Below, piece after piece: positions 1 to 5,355 of a stretch of 7,826 nt of DNA (position 1 is its first letter; the number at the start of each line of letters is the position of its first letter). The notes under the pieces were generated by a model. That model did not search any database, was not told the origin of the DNA, and saw only the letters and a list, made by a program, of their open reading frames with translations. The stretch spans positions 1 to 7,826 of the forward strand of contig CAYMWF010000003.1 of assembly GCA_964394085.1 (NCBI GenBank). The letters are read 5' to 3'. Made by a program: the position numbers and the translations under genes. Source of the stretch: CAYMWF01 sp964394085 [NCBI: uncultured Gemmatimonadota bacterium]. GTDB taxonomy: Bacteria > GCA-2686955 > CAYMWF01.

Positions 1-122
1 TAATTAAGATCGAAGAGGTATTCCAAGTCGGCATAACCCGGAAGTCGGCATAATGTCATTCATGCCATAAACATGTTCATGAGGGCAGGCTCCTGCTGGA
101 AGGCGCTTTTCCGGATCTGAAA

Positions 123-318
123 TTTTGTCACGTGGGAAACGCAGACGACGAGAGAAACTCTGACTTTTCGCCACGCGGGAAACGCAGGCGACAAGAGCAA
201 CTCTGACTTTTCGCCACGCGGGAAATGCCGGCGACGAGAGCATCTCTGATTTTTCGTCACGCGGGAAATGCCGGCGACGAGAGCATCTCTGATTTTTCGC
301 CACGCGGGAAACGCAGGC
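123..318. repeat. 43-bp tandem repeat array (about 4.6 copies)
   Basis: Five head-to-tail units start at 123, 165, 208, 251 and 294. The first is 42 bp (one base missing), the next three are 43 bp, and the last stops after about 25 bp. Each unit begins TTTT, followed by a core of the form CGYCACGCGGGAAAYGC. Each of the first four then has a GGCGA-like arm, an AGAG-N3-CTCT hairpin and GAY leading into the next T run. The first arm (CGCC in units 2 and 3) can pair with the later GGCG. In unit 1 these become GTC and GAC, which still pair. There are no unique spacers between units. The core recurs once, diverged, at 5055-5099. Function is unknown; it may be a dispersed structured intergenic repeat. 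Confidence 0.85.
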
Positions 319-482
319 CCGGCAGCACCAGGCGGAAATATCCAATGATGCATTTGAATTACATTTGTTGCACAAGATCCCGTGCTGCGTTGTTCATGTC
401 GGAATCAGTTAATACGACCTGTTCAGGCGACAGCAACTATGCTCTGTTCAGATCGAAGGGCGCCACTCATGTCAATTGCATA

Positions 483-515
483 CTCGGGGGCGATTATCCC
501 CCGGAGATATTTTTT
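483..515 (+). terminator. Terminator-like hairpin with T tract
   Basis: CTCGGGGG (483-490) can pair with CCCCCGGAG (498-506), with one bulged G and a 7-base loop. Six T residues follow at 510-515. The geometry fits a Rho-independent terminator for plus-strand transcription. No plus-strand gene is visible to its left, so it would serve a transcript entering from outside the window or one made across the 43-bp array. It may be fortuitous. Confidence 0.35.
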
Positions 516-708
516 AGACGGCGGATATATAAAGCTTTCATACTGCGGTAAGGTTTCAACTGCAGGAAAAAAGAGTTACGCAAACCTTTCCGAAAACCGC
601 ATGAGCGTCGGGAAGCGTTTCCGGTAGTGCCCCTGGAACAGGCCGTTCTTGAAAACAACGATACTGAGATTTATCAGGCTGGCTGCCGTGGTCGCAGATT
701 CGCGCATA

Positions 709-1278
709 TCAAATGAGGAGGATATTGGTGTCGACGATGCGGCCGAACTCTTCCGCGGTCTGACGGTCGCCGTCGGTGAGCCCGTTGATCTCGACGGTAA
801 TATAATAGTTGGCGCGCAGGAACTCCACGAAATAGATTTCGACTATGACATTCAGTGTGCCGCGGGCTTCTTCGCCGAGGTCGGAAATTTCAATTTCGAA
901 GCCTTCCGCAAGCTGTTCATACAGCCCTGCCGAGCCCTCGTTGTCGCTCTGGTCTGAGATCATCAGGCGGATGTAACCACCATTCGGTCCCACATATTCC
1001 TGAACCGCTGCTTCCCTGAAGTCGTAATCACCAAATTCAAGAGCCGCCCCATTGATGGCATCGAAAAGATCGTAGATCGAGTTGTATTCTCCGGCGGCGC
1101 CGTCGCGGCTCCAGCCGCTGATATCGTTGTCGTCCGGAACCAGCGAAACGAGATCGACGATGCCGTTATCATCCGACGAAGGGTTTTTGCATCCGCCGAT
1201 CACGATCAGGCCGGCAAGAAGCAAGACCCCGAACAGCACGAAGCGGCGGTTATTAAAAGTCCGGATTTCCGGTTTCAT
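709..1278 (-). CDS. Small lipoprotein, DUF6599-like
   Basis: Predicted 189-residue exported lipoprotein. The start chosen is the ATG at 1278 (MKPEIRTF...), because GAGGAG at 1286-1291 lies 7 bases upstream. An in-frame ATG two codons earlier sits only one base from that site. A basic, hydrophobic leader ends in a lipobox, LIVIGGC, with the acylated Cys about 30 residues in. A short Ser/Asp-rich tether follows (KNPSSDDNG). The rest is acidic. The stretch VPDDNDISGWSRDG, then the segment with SIYDLFDAINGAALEFGDY, resembles the hallmark of DUF6599 proteins: a 'gW' opening, then an 'LydyINGaAelylsygf' helix. A later LMISDQSDNEGSAGLYEQ segment fits the following 'A-G-Y' region. DUF6599 has no established function. 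It follows the polyferredoxin in the same direction across a 208-bp gap. The lipoprotein call is strong; the family call rests on motif memory. Confidence 0.75.
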   Translation of the reverse strand: MKPEIRTFNNRRFVLFGVLLLAGLIVIGGCKNPSSDDNGIVDLVSLVPDDNDISGWSRDGAAGEYNSIYDLFDAINGAALEFGDYDFREAAVQEYVGPNGGYIRLMISDQSDNEGSAGLYEQLAEGFEIEISDLGEEARGTLNVIVEIYFVEFLRANYYITVEINGLTDGDRQTAEEFGRIVDTNILLI

Positions 1279-1486
1279 ATTCATTCTCCTCAAAAAGATC
1301 AAAACAACGTCGAAACTGTTGTCGAACGGCGGGTTTCAGCCGAACCGCGAATTGTTGCCGAGAGCTGATCCTCACAAACATATCGCACATCGAACATGAT
1401 GATACCTGGGCCCTGCGTGAATTCGCTTACCAGGTTTTTGGCCGAAATCATTTTTTCATCATCCCATCTACTTCGGTTTTAAGTCA
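1279..1486. other. Intergenic gap with a hairpin
   Basis: This 208-bp spacer separates the polyferredoxin stop (minus strand) from the lipoprotein start. It contains the ribosome-binding site for the lipoprotein (1286-1291). It also contains an inverted repeat in which ACCTGG (1404-1409) pairs with CCAGGT (1430-1435), with GCG/CGC inside the loop and a run of T at 1435-1439. The T run is on the plus strand, so as a terminator the hairpin would face against the flanking genes. It could instead simply be a stem in the minus-strand mRNA. No gene is seen. Confidence 0.45.
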
Positions 1487-3574
1487 TTATGGGAGGAATC
1501 CAGGGGGAAGCTCTCCCTCTCCGGAAGTTTCGCCGTATCCTCCGGATTCCCCGTAAATCGAACTCTCGCCGCTCGATTCCGTCCCGGCGTCGTTTAAGCC
1601 GGGATGAGTCGCCGCGGTCGTTGGCAGCTCGTCTAGAGTATCCTTCTCCTCCTTCGAATCCGATTCTTTCCGCAGCTTGCCCGCCTCGGCGATATAGGAC
1701 CCGGTCGCGAGGCGGATCTCACCGGTCGGGGAGATGAAGATTGCGGCATCCCCCAGCACGGGACAGACCTGCTCGCAGATGCCGCAGCCGTTGCATTTGG
1801 TTTCGTCGACGAAGGGGCGTTTTTCACCCTCTACCACCTTGAAAACTATGGCGTTGTAGGGGCACGCCTCGTCGCACTTGAGACAGAGCATGTGGTGTTC
1901 CCAGGCGACGCAGAGTTCCTTCCTGATGACGGCGGTACCGATCCGCGCCGATTTCTTCTCTTCGAGCGGAAGGGAGCGGATCGCCCCGGTCGGGCAGACG
2001 CGGCCGCAGACGTTGCAATCCTGTTCGCATCCGGCCAGGCGCATTTCGTGCCTGGGCGTCCAGAGTCCCTCGAGACCGGCTTCGAATACAGCGGGCTGGA
2101 GGGTGTTCGTGATGCAGGCTTTCATACATTCGCCGCAGCGGACGCACGCGACCAGGAACTTCTCTTCGGGGAGCGCTCCCGGAGGCCGGATCAGGCGGGA
2201 CTCGCGGAGTTTCCGTGCAACCCCGGTTCGGGCCAGGAAAACGAGCGACATCGCCGCGCCGCCGCCGAGCAGGAGGGTTCGACGGCCAGCGTCGACCGGG
2301 AGACGTTTCGTATCCGTCACACGGGCGGCTCCCGGCGAGAAGGCGATGCCCTCCAGCGGGCAGGCCCTGGCACAGGACCTGCAGCCGATACACTCGGCGG
2401 CAGCGGTCTGACGCGGTTCGTCGCCTATGGCATCCATCGGGCAGGCTTTGCGGCAGGCTCCGCAGGAGTTGCACTCCTCCGTGACCCGTCTCCGGACCGG
2501 CGCCGTCAGCGAAAGCAGACCGAGAAGCGCGCCGAGAGGGCATAGATACCTGCACCAGAAGCGCGGCGACAAGACCGCCGCCCCGAGCACCGCGGCCAGA
2601 AGCAGCAGAAAAACCGGCGCTCCCGTATAGACCGGCTGGATAAAACTCGTCCGGGCAAGACCGAAGAAACCGGCCGTTTCCAGGAGGGGCCTGGCGAGAT
2701 CCAGCGTCCCGTTCGCAAGGAGCGCGGCCAGCGGATGCAGAACCGTCGCCGCACTCCGCGTCACGAAAGAAAGCGGATCGAATATGAAGAGCAGGCTGCT
2801 TCCGAATAGTGCGCTTATGATGATCGCAAAAAGCAGCCCGAACTTTACCGGCCTGAAACGCCGCAGGCCCGATGTTTCATTCCGAGCCGGGTTCCCGCTG
2901 CGGGCGTTTATTTTTCCAGCGGATTCCGCCGCCGGGCGGATCGATTGACTGCAGGTTCCTTCCTGGTCCGCCCGGGCTGATTGATTGCCGGGTTCCTCCC
3001 CCGCCGGCCGGGCCGACCTGCTTCCGGCCATTTCCGCGGATCCTCCCGGGACATAGGATCCGGTATCGTCGGTGAACCTCTCCCGGTCGGAGGATTCGGT
3101 ATCGTCAGCGAACCTCTCCCGGTCGGAGGATCCGGTATCGTCGGTGAACCTCCCCGGGACAGAGGTCACGGCACTTTCAGCAAATTCCTCCGGGACGGAA
3201 GAAGCCCTCGAAGCAGCAGCATCCTTTCCCGCGGTAGCGAGCCCTCGCCGGTTTTTCTTTTTAAGCGCCTTACGCCGCGATCGGGAAGCCGCGGCATCGG
3301 CCAGGTCCACTGCTCCGCCGAGGGGGCAGAAGTAGGAACAGAAGAGCCTTCCGGCGACCAGAGTTACCGCGATCGTTATCAGGGCCGGGAGCATCCATGC
3401 GGAGAGTTCGCGCAGACCGACGGCGGCCCCGAGTGCGATCAGGGGGTCGAGGCGAAGGAAAATGTCGAATGGAACTTTTTCGGCGAGCGGATAGACGGCG
3501 AAGAAGAAAAGCAGGAGGAAAACGGCGGCGGAAACAACCTGCGAAAATGTTCTCAACTTCGATCGTTTTTTCAA
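1487..3574 (-). CDS. Membrane polyferredoxin, NapH-NapG-like fusion
   Basis: A 695-residue iron-sulphur membrane protein for electron transfer. The N-terminal half is NapH/NosR-like: hydrophobic segments at about 11-30, 45-75, 245-268 and 318-337, two CxxxCP motifs (C79/C83 and C341/C345), then two [4Fe-4S] motifs (C368-C378 and C395-C405). The C-terminal half resembles NapG/MauM: an RR-type leader (GRRTLLLGGGAAMSL, about 430-444) followed by clusters at C477-C487, C516-C527, C555/C564-C571 and C594-C604, with CVRCGECMKACITNTLQP and CPTGAIRSLP typical of that family. Two low-complexity segments stand out: about 94-240, within the loop after the first CxxxCP and carrying 12-residue repeats, and the Ser/Gly/Glu-rich tail from about 636. 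The start is TTG at 3574, because the ATG four codons upstream runs into TGA. No strong ribosome-binding site is visible. It lies between the DUF362 and lipoprotein genes. The electron acceptor is unknown. Confidence 0.9.
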   Translation of the reverse strand: MKKRSKLRTFSQVVSAAVFLLLFFFAVYPLAEKVPFDIFLRLDPLIALGAAVGLRELSAWMLPALITIAVTLVAGRLFCSYFCPLGGAVDLADAAASRSRRKALKKKNRRGLATAGKDAAASRASSVPEEFAESAVTSVPGRFTDDTGSSDRERFADDTESSDRERFTDDTGSYVPGGSAEMAGSRSARPAGEEPGNQSARADQEGTCSQSIRPAAESAGKINARSGNPARNETSGLRRFRPVKFGLLFAIIISALFGSSLLFIFDPLSFVTRSAATVLHPLAALLANGTLDLARPLLETAGFFGLARTSFIQPVYTGAPVFLLLLAAVLGAAVLSPRFWCRYLCPLGALLGLLSLTAPVRRRVTEECNSCGACRKACPMDAIGDEPRQTAAAECIGCRSCARACPLEGIAFSPGAARVTDTKRLPVDAGRRTLLLGGGAAMSLVFLARTGVARKLRESRLIRPPGALPEEKFLVACVRCGECMKACITNTLQPAVFEAGLEGLWTPRHEMRLAGCEQDCNVCGRVCPTGAIRSLPLEEKKSARIGTAVIRKELCVAWEHHMLCLKCDEACPYNAIVFKVVEGEKRPFVDETKCNGCGICEQVCPVLGDAAIFISPTGEIRLATGSYIAEAGKLRKESDSKEEKDTLDELPTTAATHPGLNDAGTESSGESSIYGESGGYGETSGEGELPPGFLP
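3056..3163 (-). repeat. 36-bp in-frame repeat inside the polyferredoxin gene
   Basis: Three adjacent 36-bp units start at 3056, 3092 and 3128. The first two are near-identical and the third diverges at its end. They encode the 12-residue unit DRERFTDDTGSS and variants (residues about 138-173). The unit length keeps the reading frame. Less regular Ser/Arg/Gly/Glu-rich sequence on both sides (about 2900-3290) looks like older, decayed copies of a similar expansion. The array lies in the loop between the first CxxxCP motif and the third membrane segment, so it is probably a disordered cytoplasmic linker. Confidence 0.85.
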
Positions 3575-3593
3575 GCGTCAGTCCATCGTTAAA

Positions 3594-3620
3594 GAAGCAA
3601 AGGCTTCCGAGAACGTCTCG
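3594..3620 (-). promoter_or_regulatory. Two abutting hairpins before the polyferredoxin start
   Basis: Two perfect short inverted repeats touch each other 20 bases upstream of the TTG start. GAAGC (3594-3598) pairs with GCTTC (3603-3607) around a 4-base loop. CGAGA (3608-3612) pairs with TCTCG (3616-3620) around a 3-base loop. On the minus strand the second stem to be made is followed by TTTAACG. They could modulate translation, stabilise a processed 3' or 5' end, or act as a weak terminator after the DUF362 gene. The function is not shown by the sequence. Confidence 0.4.
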
Positions 3621-3649
3621 ACGGAGCGGTGCCGGCAGGGGAACCAGTC

Positions 3650-3770
3650 GGCTGAGTGAATCCGCGCCGCGCAGCCAGGTGAACAAGACGGCTGAGTGAA
3701 TCCGCGCCGCGCAGCCAGGTGAACAAGACGGCTGAGTGAATCCGCGCCGCGCAGCCGGCTGAATTAACCG
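3650..3770. repeat. 40-bp tandem repeat array between genes
   Basis: Units start at 3650, 3690 and 3730, beginning GGCTGAGTGAATCCGC. The first two are essentially identical 40-bp copies. The third diverges after about 34 bp and runs into another start of the unit (GGCTGAATTAACC). Degenerate unit-like sequence also precedes 3650. Within each unit GGCTG can pair with CAGCC about 17 bases later, and the loop holds a GC-rich GCGCCGCGC word. The array fills the 237-bp gap between the DUF362 stop and the polyferredoxin start, so it would sit in the mRNA if the genes are co-transcribed. It has no coding potential. Confidence 0.85.
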
Positions 3771-3811
3771 GACATCCCCTGCGGAATCGGGTTGCTGCCC
3801 GCCCTCTGCTG

Positions 3812-4888
3812 CTAAACCGTTTCCCTCCGTATTTTGATCGAAGCGGTATCGAGGTTTCCCAGGCCCCTCTCACCCGCATACAGAATGTGCTTTACCTGCC
3901 TGGCGGCGAACTTTCGGCCGTACCAGGGAGTCAGCTCCGCGCCGCAGGCGTCTACGGCGACCGGATCCGTCCCCGCCACGATAGTGTCGAGTTTCGCTAC
4001 TTCGCCCGGTCCCCCGGGGCCGCCGGTGGTCAGGGCGCGGGTGGCGTCCAGCACGGTCAGGTGCGGGCGGAGCACGGTGGCGAGGTCGACTATCGCTTTG
4101 TCGAGATCCAGCTTGCGGTGGAAAACGTTGCGGTCCCAGATAGCGCCCATCAGGTTCTTCATACCGAGAGACACTCCGGTGGCGCTGTGGGACTTCGCCG
4201 TGGGTATATTGATGAAAACATCGGCATCGAGCACATCTTTCGCGATCTCAACCGTGTCCAGCGCCTCGGCGCCGGGAACCTTCTTCTCAGTGTAGAACTT
4301 CCGGTCGGCCAGGGCGAGAGTATGAACACCGGACAGACCATCGCAAGCTTTCCCGATGCCGGACCGGTCGAGGCACAGGCTCGGCCGCCTCACCGGGTAG
4401 TCCAGCACCATCACCCGGGCGGCTCCGGCGCCGAGGCAGAGTTCCGCCATCATCCGAACGACCTCCGGAGAGGTTGTCGCCCCCATCCCTGGAGATGCCG
4501 GGAAGCCGATATTCGGCTTGAGCACTACGATGTTACCCTTTTTGACGAAACGTCCGATGCCGCCGAGCAGCTCCAGCGCCCGCTGCACCGCCTTCTCCGG
4601 AGTTCCCTTCACGACCACCGCTTCCAATCCCGTTCCAGCCGTGCCGCCGTGTGCGCCGCCCCGATCATCACCGACCGCGCCGTCCCGGTCTCCGCCGGCC
4701 TCTTCACCGGGTGCTCCGCCGGTGACGCCACCGGATCCGGGACCGGATCCGCCCGTCAGGGCTGCGTCATCCGCCGTCCCCGGAAGCGCATGCACGGAAG
4801 ACCACCCGACCAGCGAACCGGCGCCGATCATTGCCCCGGTTTTTCCGGAAACTTTCAGGAATTTCCGTCTCGTCCAATTCCGTTTCAT
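3812..4888 (-). CDS. Tat-exported DUF362 protein
   Basis: A 358-residue protein of the DUF362 family, whose biochemical role is not established. The N-terminus is a classical twin-arginine signal (TRRKFLK at residues 6-12, a hydrophobic stretch to about 33, then HALPG), so it is exported folded, probably with a cofactor. Residues 38-87 are a Gly/Asp/Ala-rich low-complexity linker. The DUF362 domain runs from about 89 to 345, with VVLKPNIGF (121-129), FINIPTAKSHSATGVSLGMK (225-244), NLMGAIWDRNVFH (245-257), DATRALTTGGPGGP (281-294) and AGTDPVAVDACGAEL (305-319). Cysteines are few and there is no CxxC ferredoxin module, unlike some family members. The start ATG at 4888 is supported by AAAGGA (4896-4901) 7 bases upstream. 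It is the first gene of the minus-strand group, 237 bp before the polyferredoxin gene, which suggests a partnership in redox chemistry at the membrane. Confidence 0.9.
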   Translation of the reverse strand: MKRNWTRRKFLKVSGKTGAMIGAGSLVGWSSVHALPGTADDAALTGGSGPGSGGVTGGAPGEEAGGDRDGAVGDDRGGAHGGTAGTGLEAVVVKGTPEKAVQRALELLGGIGRFVKKGNIVVLKPNIGFPASPGMGATTSPEVVRMMAELCLGAGAARVMVLDYPVRRPSLCLDRSGIGKACDGLSGVHTLALADRKFYTEKKVPGAEALDTVEIAKDVLDADVFINIPTAKSHSATGVSLGMKNLMGAIWDRNVFHRKLDLDKAIVDLATVLRPHLTVLDATRALTTGGPGGPGEVAKLDTIVAGTDPVAVDACGAELTPWYGRKFAARQVKHILYAGERGLGNLDTASIKIRRETV

Positions 4889-4922
4889 CCCGGAGTCCTT
4901 TCATTTATTGCTTGAAACACCT

Positions 4923-4987
4923 GCTCAGAGCGGGATCTTGACCCACCCCGCGGAGCGAAAAGGAAAAAAAGCGGCGCACGCGACCGC
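4923..4987 (-). terminator. Leader hairpins with T tract ahead of DUF362 gene
   Basis: Reading the minus strand, GCGG (4987-4984) can pair with CCGC (4974-4971), with an adjoining G-T pair. Seven T residues follow at once (4970-4964), a compact intrinsic-terminator shape. Just after it a second, longer hairpin is possible: GCTC plus GCGGG (4956-4953 and 4951-4947) with CCCGC plus GAGC (4934-4930 and 4926-4923), separated by small internal bulges. The ribosome-binding site at 4901-4896 follows. The arrangement suits an attenuated leader for the minus-strand group, or a terminator for a short upstream transcript. The stems are short, so this is tentative. Confidence 0.4.
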
Positions 4988-5003
4988 ATAATTACCAACA
5001 CCG

Positions 5004-5032
5004 AGTGTAACAGGGTTTCATTCACCGGGCAA
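5004..5032 (-). promoter_or_regulatory. Possible sigma-70-type promoter for the minus-strand group
   Basis: On the minus strand TTGCCC (5032-5027) is separated by 17 bases from TACACT (5009-5004), which is preceded by TG in the extended -10 position. Each hexamer matches the standard consensus at four of six bases. The spacing is ideal and the site lies about 115 bases upstream of the DUF362 start, which leaves room for the hairpin leader. This is the best candidate I found in the region, but it is a weak match and the host's promoter rules are unknown. Confidence 0.3.
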
Positions 5033-5054
5033 CCAAACGGACCCGGAAGCCGTC

Positions 5055-5099
5055 GATTTTTGTCACGTGGGTAAAAATCCAGACCGCCGACTGCTGATA
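5055..5099. repeat. Solitary diverged relative of the 43-bp repeat
   Basis: TTTTTGTCACGTGGG (5057-5071) repeats almost exactly the opening of the first unit of the left array (123-137). The next 25 or so bases can be aligned to the same unit with a few changes (CAGACCGCCGA beside CAGACGACGA). The segment also forms its own inverted repeat: GATTTTT (5055-5061) and AAAAATC (5073-5079) around the CACGTG word. It sits in the divergent control region between the DUF362 and TolC-family genes. Its presence about 5 kb from the array suggests a dispersed family. Confidence 0.6.
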
Positions 5100-5148
5100 T
5101 CGGGCGATCCGGAACATCGCATCTTTGTAATTTCCATGGCGGTAAAAG

Positions 5149-5188
5149 TGTAGAATATTCTACAGGCGGGGCTGTGGAATATTCAGCA
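5149..5188. promoter_or_regulatory. Paired palindromic operator-like sites
   Basis: TGTAGAATATTCTACA (5149-5164) is a perfect 16-bp palindrome. After 8 bases, TGTGGAATATTCAGCA (5173-5188) repeats it at 13 of 16 positions and keeps the palindromic GAATATTC core and TG/CA ends. Two same-spaced dyads, TGTRGAATATTCWRCA, are what a dimeric repressor or activator would bind. They lie 168-207 bases before the TolC-family start and 261-300 bases before the divergent DUF362 start, so either group could be the target. A metal-responsive regulator would suit the efflux genes, but none is encoded here and I cannot match the site to a named regulator. Confidence 0.55.
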
Positions 5189-5355
5189 AAACGTGGTTGC
5201 GAGACACTTATCCAAATGTGATTTCCCTTTAAATACAACAGGATAGGCGTTTTACGGTTCAGGCATGACGTATGCAATATTGCCTATAGAGCATGGAATT
5301 CGAATGCAGGGCGAGGGAACGATCCTTCAGCCCCGGCAGCGCGGAGGCGGAAAAC

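Larger units (their letters stand above)
1..708. other. Gene-poor region with tandem repeats
   Basis: I see no convincing protein gene here. The open frames between 4 and 627 fall on the 43-bp repeat array or on unremarkable DNA. Their predicted proteins are Arg/Ser/Cys-rich, lack recognisable domains and have no clear ribosome-binding site. A 43-bp period is not a multiple of three, so the array does not encode a periodic protein in any frame. Near the left edge a 12-base word, AAGTCGGCATAA, occurs twice 17 bp apart (25-36 and 42-53). Bases 319-708 are unique sequence containing one terminator-like hairpin (483-515). The lipoprotein gene on the minus strand ends at 709, and I found no clear minus-strand terminator after it. 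Confidence 0.6.

Noticed and set aside
123-318. CRISPR array
   Set aside because: Units are contiguous with no unique spacers, variation lies within the repeats themselves, and no cas gene is nearby.
4-375. Open frames on both strands across the 43-bp array giving Cys/Arg-rich repeated peptides
   Set aside because: They arise because the repeat lacks stop codons in several frames at once. The 43-bp period shifts the frame each unit, the peptides resemble no domain, and no ribosome-binding site supports a start.
1279-1302. Upstream ATG codons at 1302 and 1284 as starts of the lipoprotein
   Set aside because: The GAGGAG site lies within or one base from those starts. It is well spaced only for the ATG at 1278.
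1878-2545. Plus-strand open frames of 177 and 217 codons opposite the polyferredoxin gene
   Set aside because: The minus-strand frame has six correctly spaced iron-sulphur motifs and clear membrane segments. The plus-strand frames are GC-rich antisense shadows without domains.
3887-4915. Plus-strand open frame of 342 codons opposite the DUF362 gene
   Set aside because: The minus strand encodes an unmistakable Tat signal and DUF362 motifs with a good ribosome-binding site. The plus frame has no recognisable features.
4885-5277. Minus-strand open frame of 130 codons in the divergent control region
   Set aside because: It overlaps the DUF362 start and ribosome-binding site, covers the repeat and most of the palindromes, and its peptide has no domain or credible start signal.
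5274-5283. GCAATATTGC palindrome as a third operator copy
   Set aside because: Only the AATATT centre is shared with the two 16-bp dyads; the flanks differ and a 10-bp palindrome can easily occur by chance.
5293-5355. Upstream ATG at 5293 as the start of the TolC-family gene
   Set aside because: It would add 21 charged residues ahead of the signal peptide and has no ribosome-binding site, while the ATG at 5356 has GGAGG at 8-base spacing.
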